From: Klebsiella quasivariicola
GTDB taxonomy: Bacteria; Pseudomonadota; Gammaproteobacteria; Enterobacterales; Enterobacteriaceae
NCBI RefSeq assembly: GCF_002269255.1
Contig: NZ_CP022823.1
Coordinates: 744,001 to 808,000, forward strand
Direction of reading: 5' to 3'
DNA: 64,000 bases
Shown piece by piece: positions 50,612 through 59,896 of this stretch. The position numbers and the translations under genes are program-made. The notes under the pieces were generated by a model that was not told the origin of the DNA, searched no databases, and saw nothing but the letters and a program-made list of their open reading frames with translations. Positions within the stretch are counted from its first letter, which is position 1, and each line of letters opens with the position of its first letter.

Positions 50612-52037
50612 TAATGCCGATCAGTTAAGGATCAGTTGATCGATCCAGTGGCTGTGTAAGAATCCGGAAATGCTCACCCGTTTCCGGATTTTTTTATGCA
50701 CATTGGACAGGCTCTTGATCTGGTATCCCGTTACGATTCTCTGCGTAACCCACTGACTTCTCTGGGCGACTATCTGGACCCGGAACTCATTTCCCGCTGT
50801 CTGGCCGAAGCCGGTACCGTCACCCTGCGCAAGCGTCGCCTGCCGCTGGAAATGATGGTCTGGTGCATTGTCGGCATGGCGCTTGAACGTAAAGAACCCC
50901 TTCATCAGATCGTCAACCGTCTGGACATCATGCTGCCGGGCAGTCGTCCCTTCGTCGCCCCCAGCGCGGTGATCCAGGCCCGTCAGCGTCTGGGAAGCGA
51001 AGCCGTCCGCCGCGTATTCTCGCAGACAGCACAGCTCTGGCATAACGCCACGCCGCATCCACACTGGTGCGGCCTGACCCTGCTGGCCATTGATGGTGTG
51101 TTCTGGCGCACACCGGACACACCAGAGAACGATATCGCCTTCCCCCGCCAGACGCATGGCGGAAACCCGGCACTCTACCCACAGGTTAAAATGGTCTGCC
51201 AGATGGAGCTGACCAGCCATCTGCTGACGGCAGCAGCCTTCGGCACGATGAAAGACAGCGAAAATGCGCTCGCGGAGAAACTTATAGAGCAAACCGGCGA
51301 TAACACCCTGACGCTAATGGATAAAGGCTATTACTCACTGGGTCTGCTGAACGCATGGAACCAGGCGGGAGAACACCGGCACTGGCTGATCCCTCTGAAA
51401 AAAGGCGCGCAGTACGAAGAGGTCAGAAAACTGGGTAAAGGCGACCACCTGGTGAAGCTGAAAACCAGCCCGCAGGCACGAAAAAAGTGGCCGGGTCTGG
51501 GAAATGAGATGACAGCCCGCCTGCTGACCATCACGCGCAAAGGAAAAGTCTGCCATCTGCTGACGTCGATGACGGACGCCATGCGCTACCCCGGCGGGGA
51601 AATGGCGGATCTGTATAGCTATCGCTGGGAAATTGAGCTGGGTTACCGGGAGATAAAGCAGACGATGCAACTGAGCAGGTTGACACTGAGAAGTAAAAAG
51701 CCGGAGCTTGTGGAGCAGGAGTTGTGGGGCGTGTTGCTGGCTTATAATCTGGTGAGATATCAGATGATTAAAATGGCAGGGCAACTGAAAGGATACTGGC
51801 CAAATCAGCTGAGCTTCTCAGAGTCCTGCGGGATGGTGATGCGGATGCTAATGACGTTGCAGGGCGCTTCACCGGGTCGTATCCCGGAGTTGATGCGTGA
51901 TCTTGAAAGTATGGGGCAGTTAGTCAAGTTACCGATAAGGAGGGAAAGGGTCTTCCCAAGGGTGGTGAAAGAGAGGCCTCAGAAATACACCACCGCCCTG
52001 AGAAAGGGCCAGTCAGTTGCTTAACTGACTGGCATTA
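50612..52037 (+). mobile_element. IS4: IS4 insertion sequence (1426 bp)
   Basis: The ends are TAATGCCGATCAGTTAAG (50612-50629) and, inverted, TAATGCCAGTCAGTTAAG (52037-52020), 18-bp terminal inverted repeats with two mismatches. The length is 1426 bp, as I recall for IS4 of E. coli, and it is flanked by an 11-bp direct duplication. GATC sites lie in the left end. The single transposase gene is complete, so the copy is probably active. Confidence 0.96.
50696..52024 (+). CDS. insG: IS4 transposase (InsG type)
   Basis: This 442-residue DDE transposase of the IS4 family is nearly the E. coli IS4 protein (start MHIGQALDLVSRYDSLRNPL). Catalytic residues are visible: the first Asp in LAIDGVFW, the second in LMDKGYYS, and the YREK box in YRWEIELGYREIKQ with its Glu. 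The reading frame is intact. It carries out cut-and-paste transposition with hairpin intermediates in this family. Confidence 0.96.
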   Translation: MHIGQALDLVSRYDSLRNPLTSLGDYLDPELISRCLAEAGTVTLRKRRLPLEMMVWCIVGMALERKEPLHQIVNRLDIMLPGSRPFVAPSAVIQARQRLGSEAVRRVFSQTAQLWHNATPHPHWCGLTLLAIDGVFWRTPDTPENDIAFPRQTHGGNPALYPQVKMVCQMELTSHLLTAAAFGTMKDSENALAEKLIEQTGDNTLTLMDKGYYSLGLLNAWNQAGEHRHWLIPLKKGAQYEEVRKLGKGDHLVKLKTSPQARKKWPGLGNEMTARLLTITRKGKVCHLLTSMTDAMRYPGGEMADLYSYRWEIELGYREIKQTMQLSRLTLRSKKPELVEQELWGVLLAYNLVRYQMIKMAGQLKGYWPNQLSFSESCGMVMRMLMTLQGASPGRIPELMRDLESMGQLVKLPIRRERVFPRVVKERPQKYTTALRKGQSVA

Positions 52038-52048
52038 CTACTCTGAAG
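52038..52048. repeat. 11-bp target duplication, right copy
   Basis: CTACTCTGAAG directly follows the right IS end, identical to 50601-50611. Confidence 0.97.
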
Positions 52049-52070
52049 TGGCTTTTTTTACGCCTGCCAT

Positions 52071-52964
52071 TTAATCCTGACGCAGCACCTTGTGACCGTA
52101 GTCGATGAGCGCATCGGTCACCCTGCGCATCATGCGGCTTTCCGGCGCAAAGCGGTGCCAGTACAGCATACGACGCTGGAACAGACCGGGCGTGAGGTCA
52201 ATAAGCTCGCCGCTTTTCAGCTCTTTTTCGATCTGCAGATGCGGGATCATACAACAGGTCGTGCCCTGGCGCGCCAGCTGCACGAAAGCTTCCGACGAGT
52301 TGACGATGTGGCAGGGCACGCTGCCCGGCGGCAGATCGAAGTTTTGCTGCAGGAACGCCTGATGCATATCGTCCAGATGGTCGAAGGCGACGACCGGCGC
52401 TTTCAGCAGCGCCGAACGCGTCACGCCGTTCGGGAAATAGCGTTGCGCAAACTCTTTTGAAGCGACAAACAGGTAATCGAGCGCGCCGAGCTGATCCACC
52501 AGGCAGCTTGGCAGCGCCTGTGGCTGGATACTGACTGCGCCCACCACTTCACCACGGCGCAGACGCTCCTGGGTGCGGGTTTCATCTTCCACCTGCAGGT
52601 TGAGACGAATAGGGGAGTCTGACAGAACGTTGGCCAGCGCCGGCAGCAGCCAGGTGGCCAGACTGTCGGCGTTCACCGCCAGCGACAGCAGCAGCGGTGT
52701 GGAACCGGTTTGTTCATCGCCCAGCCACTCCTCCTCCAGCAGTTCAACCTGGCGCAACAGGGCCAGCAGTTTCTGTCCTTGCTCGGTGGGGCGCGGCGGA
52801 ACGGTACGCACCAGCAGCGGCTGGCCGAACATATTTTCCAGCTGCTTAATACGCTGTGAGACGGCGGACTGGGTAATACATAGCTTCTGCGCGGCGCGCT
52901 CAAATCCTCGTTCCCTAATCACCGCATCCAGTGCTTGTAGTGTCCTGTAGTCCGGTCGTTTCAT
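52071..52964 (-). CDS. argP: LysR-type regulator ArgP (IciA)
   Basis: ArgP is a LysR-type regulator that activates argO with arginine and responds to lysine; it was first found as the replication inhibitor IciA. The 297-residue protein has an N-terminal winged helix-turn-helix (MKRPDYRTLQALDAVIRERG, AAQKLCITQSAVSQRIKQLE, in parts) and a C-terminal effector domain. It equals E. coli in length. It is convergent with yggE across the IS4 copy and divergent from rpiA. Confidence 0.97.
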   Translation of the reverse strand: MKRPDYRTLQALDAVIRERGFERAAQKLCITQSAVSQRIKQLENMFGQPLLVRTVPPRPTEQGQKLLALLRQVELLEEEWLGDEQTGSTPLLLSLAVNADSLATWLLPALANVLSDSPIRLNLQVEDETRTQERLRRGEVVGAVSIQPQALPSCLVDQLGALDYLFVASKEFAQRYFPNGVTRSALLKAPVVAFDHLDDMHQAFLQQNFDLPPGSVPCHIVNSSEAFVQLARQGTTCCMIPHLQIEKELKSGELIDLTPGLFQRRMLYWHRFAPESRMMRRVTDALIDYGHKVLRQD

Positions 52965-53131
52965 TATTCTGGCGTGCCCCCATAACTAATCGTTATCTCG
53001 CACTATGACATAAATTTTTATTTGATACAGACGAAATTGGTCTGCTCAGTTGTGTGATCTGCATCGCAGGGACATTTCCACTGTCGATGTTCTATAATGC
53101 GCCACAGGCATTCACATCTCGGACCATAATT

Positions 53132-53791
53132 ATGACGCAGGATGAACTGAAAAAAGCGGTAGGTTGGGCGGCGCTGCAATACGTACAGCCAGGGACTATT
53201 GTCGGCGTAGGCACCGGCTCGACGGCGGCCCATTTTATTGATGCGCTGGGCACCATGAAGGGGCAGATCGAAGGGGCGGTTTCCAGCTCTGACGCCTCCA
53301 CCGAAAAGCTCAAGAGCCTCGGGATCACCGTCTTCGATCTCAACAGTGTCGATCGCCTGGGGATCTACGTTGACGGCGCGGATGAGATCAATGGCCACAT
53401 GCAGATGATCAAAGGCGGCGGCGCGGCGCTGACCCGCGAGAAGATTATCGCCTCGGTGGCGGATAAATTTATCTGCATCGCCGACGCCTCCAAGCAGGTT
53501 GATATTCTGGGCAAATTCCCGCTGCCGGTTGAAGTCATTCCGATGGCGCGCAGCGCCGTGGCGCGTCAGCTGGTTAAGCTGGGCGGCCGCCCGGAGTACC
53601 GTCAGGGCGTGGTGACCGATAACGGCAACGTGATCCTTGACGTACACGGTCTGGAAATTCTCGATGCTATCGCGCTGGAAAACGCGATCAACGGCATTCC
53701 TGGCGTGGTGACCGTGGGGCTGTTCGCCAACCGTGGCGCCGACGTGGCGCTGATTGGCACTGCCGACGGTGTGAAGACCATCGTAAAATAG
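53132..53791 (+). CDS. rpiA: Ribose-5-phosphate isomerase A
   Basis: RpiA interconverts ribose-5-phosphate and ribulose-5-phosphate. The 219-residue protein shows [40 protein letters not shown] and the end [13 protein letters not shown] 53132 is used; the frame from 53054 is longer by chance. Divergent from argP. E. coli length 219. Confidence 0.97.
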
Positions 53792-53800
53792 TCTGTCCGC

Positions 53801-53820
53801 AGGGAGCCAACCGGCTCCCT
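53801..53820 (+). terminator. Terminator of rpiA
   Basis: AGGGAGCC pairs with GGCTCCCT around AACC, 9 nt after the stop. The following T tract is interrupted. Confidence 0.65.
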
Positions 53821-54060
53821 CGCAAATATTTTTTCACCTGGCGCAATTTGGTGACTTCTGTCACATTTATGCAACCAATCTGATTTACAAACTACCATTC
53901 CTCCTCTTTCTGGTGTTTTGTCCTGTCATTTCCTTGTGGATGACATTTCTTCAGGACGGTGACGCAAACGTTCATATTGCCGCGATAGTTTTTTTTGATA
54001 TGTTGCTCAGACGAACTTTCGTTCAGCACGACATCAGTTAAGACAAAACAGGACGGGGAA

Positions 54061-55293
54061 ATGGCTAAGGTATCACTGGAAAAAGACAAGATTAAATTTC
54101 TGCTGGTTGAAGGTGTGCATCAAAAGGCAATCGATAGCCTTCGCGCAGCGGGTTACACCAACATTGAATTTCATAAAGGCGCGCTGGATTCCGAACAGCT
54201 GAAAGCGTCGATCCGTGATGCCCATTTCATCGGCCTGCGTTCCCGTACCCATCTGACTGAAGAGATTTTCGCCGCGGCGGAAAAACTGGTCGCAGTTGGC
54301 TGCTTCTGCATCGGTACCAACCAGGTTGATCTGAACGCCGCCGCGAAGCGCGGTATTCCGGTATTTAACGCGCCATTCTCCAATACCCGTTCGGTGGCCG
54401 AACTGGTGATCGGCGAGCTGCTGCTGATGCTGCGCGGCGTGCCGGAAGCCAACGCCAAAGCGCACCGCGGGGTGTGGAACAAGCAAGCGGTCGGTAGTTT
54501 CGAAGCTCGTGGTAAAAAGCTGGGCATCATTGGCTACGGCCACATCGGCACCCAGCTTGGCATTCTGGCGGAATCGCTGGGCATGCATGTCTTCTTCTAT
54601 GATATTGAAAACAAACTGCCGCTCGGCAACGCCACTCAGGTACAGCATCTCTCCGACCTGCTGAACATGAGCGATGTGGTCAGCCTGCACGTGCCGGAAA
54701 ACGCCTCCACCAAAAATATGATGGGCGCGGAAGAGCTGGCGCTGATGAAGCCGGGCGCACTGCTGATCAACGCCTCCCGCGGTACCGTGGTGGACATCCC
54801 GGCGCTGTGCGATGCGCTGGCCAGTAAGCATCTGGCCGGGGCGGCTATCGACGTCTTCCCGACCGAACCCGCGACCAACAGCGATCCCTTCACTTCACCG
54901 CTGTGCGAGTTTGATAACGTGATCCTGACTCCGCACATCGGTGGTTCCACTCAGGAAGCGCAGGAGAACATCGGTCTGGAAGTAGCTGGCAAGCTGGCGA
55001 AGTACTCTGACAACGGGTCAACCCTGTCGGCAGTTAACTTCCCGGAAGTTTCTCTGCCGCTGCACGGTGGTCGCCGTCTGCTACATATCCATGAAAACCG
55101 GCCGGGCATCCTGACCGCCATCAACCAGATCTTCGCCGCGCAGAGCATCAACATTGCCGCCCAGTATCTGCAAACGTCGCCGCAGATGGGTTACGTGGTT
55201 ATTGATATTGAAGCGGAAGAGGATGTTGCCCAGCAGGCGCTGCAGGCAATGAAAGCGATCCCGGGGACTATCCGCGCCCGTCTGCTGTTCTAA
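54061..55293 (+). CDS. serA: D-3-phosphoglycerate dehydrogenase
   Basis: SerA starts serine synthesis and is inhibited by serine. The 410-residue protein has the NAD-binding loop GIIGYGHIGTQLG, the catalytic Arg/Glu/His (LINASRGTVV, the AIDVFPTEP region, LTPHIGGST), and a C-terminal ACT domain (RPGILTAINQIFAAQSINIA). ATG 54061 gives the E. coli start MAKVSLEKDKIKFLL. An AT-rich upstream region of about 230 bp probably holds Lrp/CRP control. Confidence 0.98.
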   Translation: MAKVSLEKDKIKFLLVEGVHQKAIDSLRAAGYTNIEFHKGALDSEQLKASIRDAHFIGLRSRTHLTEEIFAAAEKLVAVGCFCIGTNQVDLNAAAKRGIPVFNAPFSNTRSVAELVIGELLLMLRGVPEANAKAHRGVWNKQAVGSFEARGKKLGIIGYGHIGTQLGILAESLGMHVFFYDIENKLPLGNATQVQHLSDLLNMSDVVSLHVPENASTKNMMGAEELALMKPGALLINASRGTVVDIPALCDALASKHLAGAAIDVFPTEPATNSDPFTSPLCEFDNVILTPHIGGSTQEAQENIGLEVAGKLAKYSDNGSTLSAVNFPEVSLPLHGGRRLLHIHENRPGILTAINQIFAAQSINIAAQYLQTSPQMGYVVIDIEAEEDVAQQALQAMKAIPGTIRARLLF

Positions 55294-55307
55294 TCATTTT
55301 TGCCTCT

Positions 55308-55337
55308 CGGGCAGGGCGCGTACCTGCCCGTTTTTTT
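55308..55337 (+). terminator. Terminator of serA
   Basis: CGGGCAGG pairs with CCTGCCCG around a 7-nt loop, followed by seven T. Confidence 0.95.
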
Positions 55338-55376
55338 GTTAATACTTTCCAGGCTGAAATTCTCGTCCCCGCGTAC

Positions 55377-55973
55377 CTACCAACACCAGGTTTTTCCCGG
55401 GGTGATGACCGCCGGCAGCGGGATATCCCACTCTTCGCTCGGCAGGCTTTCCACCTGCTGGCAGTCGTGCGCGTAGCCCACCGGCTGCAGGCGATACTGC
55501 TGCCAGTTTTGCAGCGTGCGGTCGTAAAAACCGCCGCCCATTCCCAGCCGCTGGCCGCTGGCATCGAAGGCCACCAGCGGGGTCACCAGCACATCGAGTT
55601 CAGCCAGCGGCAGCACGTCCCGCACATCGAGCTTCGGTTCGCGGATTTTCAGGCGATTCACTCTCAGTTCGCTCTGCGGATGGTAGTGTAGGAACAGCAG
55701 ATTGCCTGGGCTGAACGGATGTAGCACCGGCAGATACACCCGCTTGCCGGTGCGCCAGAGCTGGTCGATCAGCGGCTGGGTGTCCAGTTCGCCGTCAAAA
55801 GAAAGAAACAGCGCCACGGTATGGGCGAGAACCACCGGCGGCCAGGCCATCATCCGCTCTGCGGCTTGCAGGGCAAACTGCCGCTGTTGCTCCGGGCTGA
55901 GCGCGCGTCGACGCTCGCGGATCTGCTGGCGAATGTGCTGTCGGGAGAGCAGGGTATCGGGCTGTAGGGTCAT
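55377..55973 (-). CDS. fau: 5-formyltetrahydrofolate cyclo-ligase
   Basis: This enzyme (YgfA) turns 5-formyl-THF into 5,10-methenyl-THF with ATP. The 198-residue protein shows VALFLSFDGELDTQPLI, VYLPVLHP, DVLVTPLVAFDASGQRLGMGGGFYDRTL (in part) and a Lys/Arg-rich start. E. coli is shorter at the N-terminus (182). ATG 55973 (MTLQPDTLLSRQHIR) is chosen; a later start is possible. It lies 98 nt downstream of the 6S RNA gene on the same strand, with which it is co-transcribed in E. coli. Confidence 0.94.
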   Translation of the reverse strand: MTLQPDTLLSRQHIRQQIRERRRALSPEQQRQFALQAAERMMAWPPVVLAHTVALFLSFDGELDTQPLIDQLWRTGKRVYLPVLHPFSPGNLLFLHYHPQSELRVNRLKIREPKLDVRDVLPLAELDVLVTPLVAFDASGQRLGMGGGFYDRTLQNWQQYRLQPVGYAHDCQQVESLPSEEWDIPLPAVITPGKTWCW

Positions 55974-56071
55974 GCTGGTCTCATTACGAGCAGGCGAAAC
56001 AATACGGGCAAGTGTAATACAGAGCGGCATCAGCCGAAAACAGATGTGGGGGATAATACGAAGTAAGGAAG

Positions 56072-56255
56072 GGAATCTCCGAGATGCCGCCGCAGGCTGT
56101 AACCCTTGAACCCTTGGTTCAAGGTGAATGTGTCGTCACAGTTTTAAGGCTTCTCGGACGAACCGAGCATGCTCACCAACCGTGGAGCGCCACATTCTTG
56201 TGGTATGAAATATCGGCTCAGGGGACTGGCCCGCTTGCAAACATCTCAGAGAAAT
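56072..56255 (-). ncRNA. ssrS: 6S RNA
   Basis: The minus strand from 56255 begins ATTTCTCTGAGATGTTTGC and ends CATCTCGGAGATTCC, the well-known paired ends of 6S RNA. The central bubble and the segment GAACCAAGGGTTCAAGGG are present. 6S RNA binds sigma70 RNA polymerase in stationary phase and mimics an open promoter. The length is 184 nt, one base more than I recall for E. coli. It is followed by fau, between fau and zapA as in E. coli. Confidence 0.96.
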
Positions 56256-56296
56256 TTTGTTCCTGGAATTACTCTAACACAGTTAACTGCAAAGTG

Positions 56297-56626
56297 TTAT
56301 TCAAACTTCGACCCTGGTCTTTCGCTTATGCGACCTTGCTCAAGCAATGCTTGTTCGATGGTCTGCTGAAGCATCCGAATGCGCTGCTCCATGCTGGAAG
56401 CGTAGTCGCGGGTCTTCGCTTTTTCCTGAGTCAACTCATAGCTGATGTTCAACGCGGCGATGAAGACCAGCTGCTCAGTATTTGTGACTCTAGTGCGTTC
56501 TTTTAAATCTTGCAACCGCTGATTAAGGTCTTCAGCTGCCTGATTCAGGGCATCCCTTTGTTCAGGCGGGCAATTCACTCGCAGTGAACGGCCGAAAATT
56601 TGGAGATCTACGGGTTGTGCAGACAT
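56297..56626 (-). CDS. zapA: Cell-division protein ZapA
   Basis: ZapA binds FtsZ and promotes Z-ring bundling. The 109-residue protein starts MSAQPVDLQIFGRSLRVNCP, has ALNQAAEDLNQRLQDLKER and a C-terminal coiled coil (ASMEQRIRMLQQTIEQALLE). ATG 56626 gives the family start; the frame to 56719 is longer only by chance. It lies upstream of ssrS on the same strand and is divergent from ygfB. Confidence 0.97.
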   Translation of the reverse strand: MSAQPVDLQIFGRSLRVNCPPEQRDALNQAAEDLNQRLQDLKERTRVTNTEQLVFIAALNISYELTQEKAKTRDYASSMEQRIRMLQQTIEQALLEQGRISERPGSKFE

Positions 56627-56792
56627 GCCACCTTCCTGCTGATTGACTGCGCTGCCTTCACACCCTGACCCGGGTCTGCGAAGGGGCGACACTATAGCTA
56701 CCCTGGTGCGAAGATACAAGCCCTATTCTGGTTCACCAGGGTCCAAAGTGGTAGCATACCATGAATATTCCTCCCAACGATGACGAATGCGC

Positions 56793-57371
56793 ATGTCTAT
56801 ACAGAACGAAATGCCTGGTTACAACGATGTAGACCAGTTACTGAACCAACAAGGGGTAGGTCTCACCCCGGCCGAAATGCACGGTTTGATCAGCGGATTG
56901 CTGTGCGGCGGCAACACGGACAGCAGCTGGCAGCCGCTGGTACACGACCTGACCAACGAAGGCCTTGCCTTTGGTCATGAGCTGGCTCAGGCGCTGCGTA
57001 ACATGCATTCCGCCATCAGTGACTCTCTGGATGACGACGGTTTCCTCTTTCAGCTGTATCTGCCGGAAGGCGATGCGGTAAGCGTCTTCGACCGCGCCGA
57101 CGCCCTTGCCGGCTGGGTCAACCACTTCCTGCTTGGCCTTGGCGTCAGCCAGCCGAAGCTGGATAAAGTGAAAGACGAGACCGGGGAGGCGATTGACGAT
57201 CTGCGTAATATTGCCCAACTGGGCTACGATGAAGACGAAGATCAGGAAGAGCTGGAGATGTCTCTGGAGGAGATTATCGAGTATGTCCGCGTTGCCGCAC
57301 TGCTGTGCCACGACACCTTTGCGCGTCAGCAGCCAACCGCACCGGAAGTCCGCAAACCGACATTACACTAA
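56793..57371 (+). CDS. ygfB: YgfB (UPF0149 family protein)
   Basis: This 192-residue acidic protein of the UPF0149 family has the motifs GLTPAEMHGLISGLLCGGN, DGFLFQLYLPEGD and an acidic DEDEDQEELEMSLEEIIEYV stretch. The function is unclear; in Pseudomonas a homologue affects beta-lactamase control. ATG 56793 (MSIQNE) is used. It heads the ygfB-pepP-ubiH-ubiI operon, 23 nt before pepP. Confidence 0.94.
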   Translation: MSIQNEMPGYNDVDQLLNQQGVGLTPAEMHGLISGLLCGGNTDSSWQPLVHDLTNEGLAFGHELAQALRNMHSAISDSLDDDGFLFQLYLPEGDAVSVFDRADALAGWVNHFLLGLGVSQPKLDKVKDETGEAIDDLRNIAQLGYDEDEDQEELEMSLEEIIEYVRVAALLCHDTFARQQPTAPEVRKPTLH

Positions 57372-57394
57372 CTAAAATTCGTTCAGGGGGCGTC

Positions 57395-58711
57395 ATGACT
57401 CAGCAGGAATTTCTCTCGCGTCGCCAGGCGCTGTTGGCGCAGATGCAGCCAGGCAGCGCGGCGCTGATTTTCGCCGCACCGGAAGCGGTGCGTAGCGCAG
57501 ATTCAGAGTATCCCTACCGGCAGAACAGCGATTTCTGGTACTTCACCGGCTTCAATGAACCGGAAGCGCTGCTGGTGCTGATCAAAAGCGATGAAACGCA
57601 CAATCATAGCGTGCTGTTTAACCGGGTGCGCGATCTGACCGCTGAGATCTGGTTTGGTCGCCGTCTGGGCCAGGAGGCCGCGCCGGCGAAGCTTGGCGTC
57701 GACCGGGCGCTGGCATTTAGCGAAATCAACCAGCAGCTGTATCAGCTGCTCAACGGCCTGGACGCTATCTATTTCGCCCAGGGCGAATATGCCTATGCCG
57801 ATGAGATTGTGTTCAACGCCCTCGAAAAACTGCGCAAAGGCTCGCGTCAGAATCTGCAGGCGCCGAATTCGGTCATCGACTGGCGGCCCATGGTGCATGA
57901 GATGCGCCTGTTTAAATCCGCGGAAGAGCTTGCCGTGATGCGTCGCGCCGGGGAGATCACCGCGCTGGCCCATACCCGGGCGATGGAAAAATGCCGCCCC
58001 GGCATGTTTGAATATCAGCTGGAGGGCGAAATTCTCCATGAATTCAACCGCCATGGCGCGCGTTTCCCGTCCTATAACACCATCGTTGGCGGCGGCGAAA
58101 ATGGCTGCATTCTGCACTACACCGAAAACGAATCCGAACTGCGTGATGGCGATTTAGTGCTGATTGACGCCGGCTGCGAATACCGCGGCTATGCGGGCGA
58201 TATCACCCGCACCTTCCCGGTTAACGGTAAGTTCACCCAGCCGCAGCGTGAAATCTACGATATCGTGCTGGAATCGCTGGAAACCGCGCTGGATCTGTAT
58301 CGTCCGGGCACCTCCATTTATCAGGTTAATCAGGAAGTGGTGCGCATTATGATCACCGGCCTGGTACGGCTGGGGATCCTGAAAGGCGAGATTGACGAGC
58401 TCATCGCCAACAACGCCCACCGCCCGTACTTCATGCACGGCCTGAGTCACTGGCTGGGTCTGGATGTGCACGATGTCGGCAATTACGACACCGACCGTTC
58501 GCGCATACTGGAGCCGGGTATGGTGCTGACCGTCGAGCCGGGGCTGTATATCGCCACCGACGCCGACGTACCGGCGCAGTATCGTGGTATCGGCATCCGT
58601 ATTGAAGATGACATCGTTATTACCGAGGACGGTAACGAAAATCTCACCGCCGGTGTGGTGAAGAAGGCGGATGAGATCGAGGCGCTGATGGCGGCGGCGC
58701 GCCAGTCATGA
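57395..58711 (+). CDS. pepP: Xaa-Pro aminopeptidase P
   Basis: PepP cleaves the N-terminal residue before proline and uses two Mn ions. The 438-residue protein has the pita-bread fold: metal ligands in LIDAGCEYRGYAGDITRTFP (two Asp), HGLSHWLGLDVHD (His), LTVEPGLY (Glu) and GIRIEDDIVIT (Glu). It starts at ATG 57395 behind AGGGGG. The ubiH start overlaps its stop (ATGA). Three residues shorter than E. coli at the N-terminus. Confidence 0.97.
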   Translation: MTQQEFLSRRQALLAQMQPGSAALIFAAPEAVRSADSEYPYRQNSDFWYFTGFNEPEALLVLIKSDETHNHSVLFNRVRDLTAEIWFGRRLGQEAAPAKLGVDRALAFSEINQQLYQLLNGLDAIYFAQGEYAYADEIVFNALEKLRKGSRQNLQAPNSVIDWRPMVHEMRLFKSAEELAVMRRAGEITALAHTRAMEKCRPGMFEYQLEGEILHEFNRHGARFPSYNTIVGGGENGCILHYTENESELRDGDLVLIDAGCEYRGYAGDITRTFPVNGKFTQPQREIYDIVLESLETALDLYRPGTSIYQVNQEVVRIMITGLVRLGILKGEIDELIANNAHRPYFMHGLSHWLGLDVHDVGNYDTDRSRILEPGMVLTVEPGLYIATDADVPAQYRGIGIRIEDDIVITEDGNENLTAGVVKKADEIEALMAAARQS

Positions 58712-59886
58712 GCGTGCTGATCGTCGGCGGCGGGATGACCGGGGCGACGCTCGCGCTGGCCATCTCCCGTTTGACCGGCGGCGCCCTGCCGGTCCATCTG
58801 ATTGAGGCGCAGGATCCGCATTCGTCACGCCATCCCGGTTTTGACGATCGGGCAATTGCCCTGGCGGCCGGTACCTGCCAGCAGCTGGCGCGCATTGGTA
58901 TCTGGCAGACCCTGGCTAAACGAGCGACGCCCATCCAGCGGGTCCACGTCAGCGACCGTGGTCACGCTGGTTTTGTGAACCTGGCGGCGGCCGATTACGG
59001 CTTGTCGGCGCTGGGGCAAGTAGTTGAACTCCACGATGTTGGTCAGCGGCTGTTTAGCCTGCTGCGCGAGGCGCCGGGCGTCACCCTGCACTGTCCGGCG
59101 AAAGTGGAAGCGGTCAGCCGCCGCGAGGAGAGCGTCAGCCTTACGCTTGAGGGCGGCGAAATCATCAACGGTAAGCTGCTGGTGGCGGCGGACGGTTCCC
59201 GTTCGTCGCTGGGCGCTCACTGCGGCATCAGCTGGCAGCAGCAGCCGTATGAGCAGATAGCGATCATTGCTAACGTTAGCACTGCGTTGCCGCACGAAGG
59301 CCGCGCCTTCGAGCGCTTTACCGAGCATGGTCCGCTGGCGATGCTGCCGATGTCGCAAGGGCGCTGTTCGCTGGTGTGGTGCCATCCGCAGTCGCGGCGC
59401 GACGAGGTGCTGAATTGGTCTGACGAACGTTTTTGCCAGCAATTACAGCAGGCGTTTGGCTGGCGGCTGGGGCGTATTACCCATGCCGGTAAGCGCAGCG
59501 TCTATCCGTTAGCCTTAACCACCGCCACCCGTGCGGTGTCGCATCGCCTGGCGCTGGTCGGTAATGCGGCGCAGACGCTGCATCCGATCGCCGGGCAGGG
59601 CTTTAACCTCGGCCTGCGCGACGTGATGAGCCTGGCGGAGATGCTTGCCGATGCGCATGTGGCCCGCGACGATGTGGGCGATTATTCCCTGCTGTGCCGC
59701 TACCAGGCACGGCGGGCAGGTGATAAAGCCGCCACTATCGGTGTCACCGATGGGCTGGTGCATCTGTTTGCCAACCGTTGGGCGCCGCTGGTGGCGGGGC
59801 GCAACGTCGGTCTGATGGCCATGGACTTATTTACCCCGGCGCGCGATGCGCTGGCGCAGCGTACCCTCGGTTGGGTTCCCCGTTAA
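58708..59886 (+). CDS. ubiH: 2-octaprenyl-6-methoxyphenol hydroxylase (C4 position)
   Basis: UbiH is an FAD-dependent ubiquinone-synthesis hydroxylase. The 392-residue protein has MSVLIVGGGMTGATLALAIS as FAD loop, VAADGSRSSLGA, and the GD-type motif LVGNAAQTLHPIAGQGFNLGLRD in parts (Asn replaces Asp of GDAAH as in UbiH). It overlaps pepP by ATGA and is 10 nt before ubiI. E. coli length 392. Confidence 0.97.
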   Translation: MSVLIVGGGMTGATLALAISRLTGGALPVHLIEAQDPHSSRHPGFDDRAIALAAGTCQQLARIGIWQTLAKRATPIQRVHVSDRGHAGFVNLAAADYGLSALGQVVELHDVGQRLFSLLREAPGVTLHCPAKVEAVSRREESVSLTLEGGEIINGKLLVAADGSRSSLGAHCGISWQQQPYEQIAIIANVSTALPHEGRAFERFTEHGPLAMLPMSQGRCSLVWCHPQSRRDEVLNWSDERFCQQLQQAFGWRLGRITHAGKRSVYPLALTTATRAVSHRLALVGNAAQTLHPIAGQGFNLGLRDVMSLAEMLADAHVARDDVGDYSLLCRYQARRAGDKAATIGVTDGLVHLFANRWAPLVAGRNVGLMAMDLFTPARDALAQRTLGWVPR

Positions 59887-59896
59887 GGAGTAGAAC

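Larger units (their letters stand above)
50591..52054. terminator. Bidirectional yggE/argP terminator split by IS4
   Basis: The left half AAAAAAGCCACT (50591-50602) and the right half AGTGGCTTTTTT (52047 leftward part onward, within 52046-52057) form a 12-bp terminator stem once the IS and one duplicated 11-mer are removed. The loop would be ACTCTGA. The split halves can no longer pair closely, so termination of both genes now depends on IS sequences. Confidence 0.8.

Noticed and set aside
55338..55376. Sib-type antitoxin RNA between serA and fau, as in E. coli K-12
   Set aside because: The gap is only about 40 bp after the serA terminator and shows no sib/ibs sequence.
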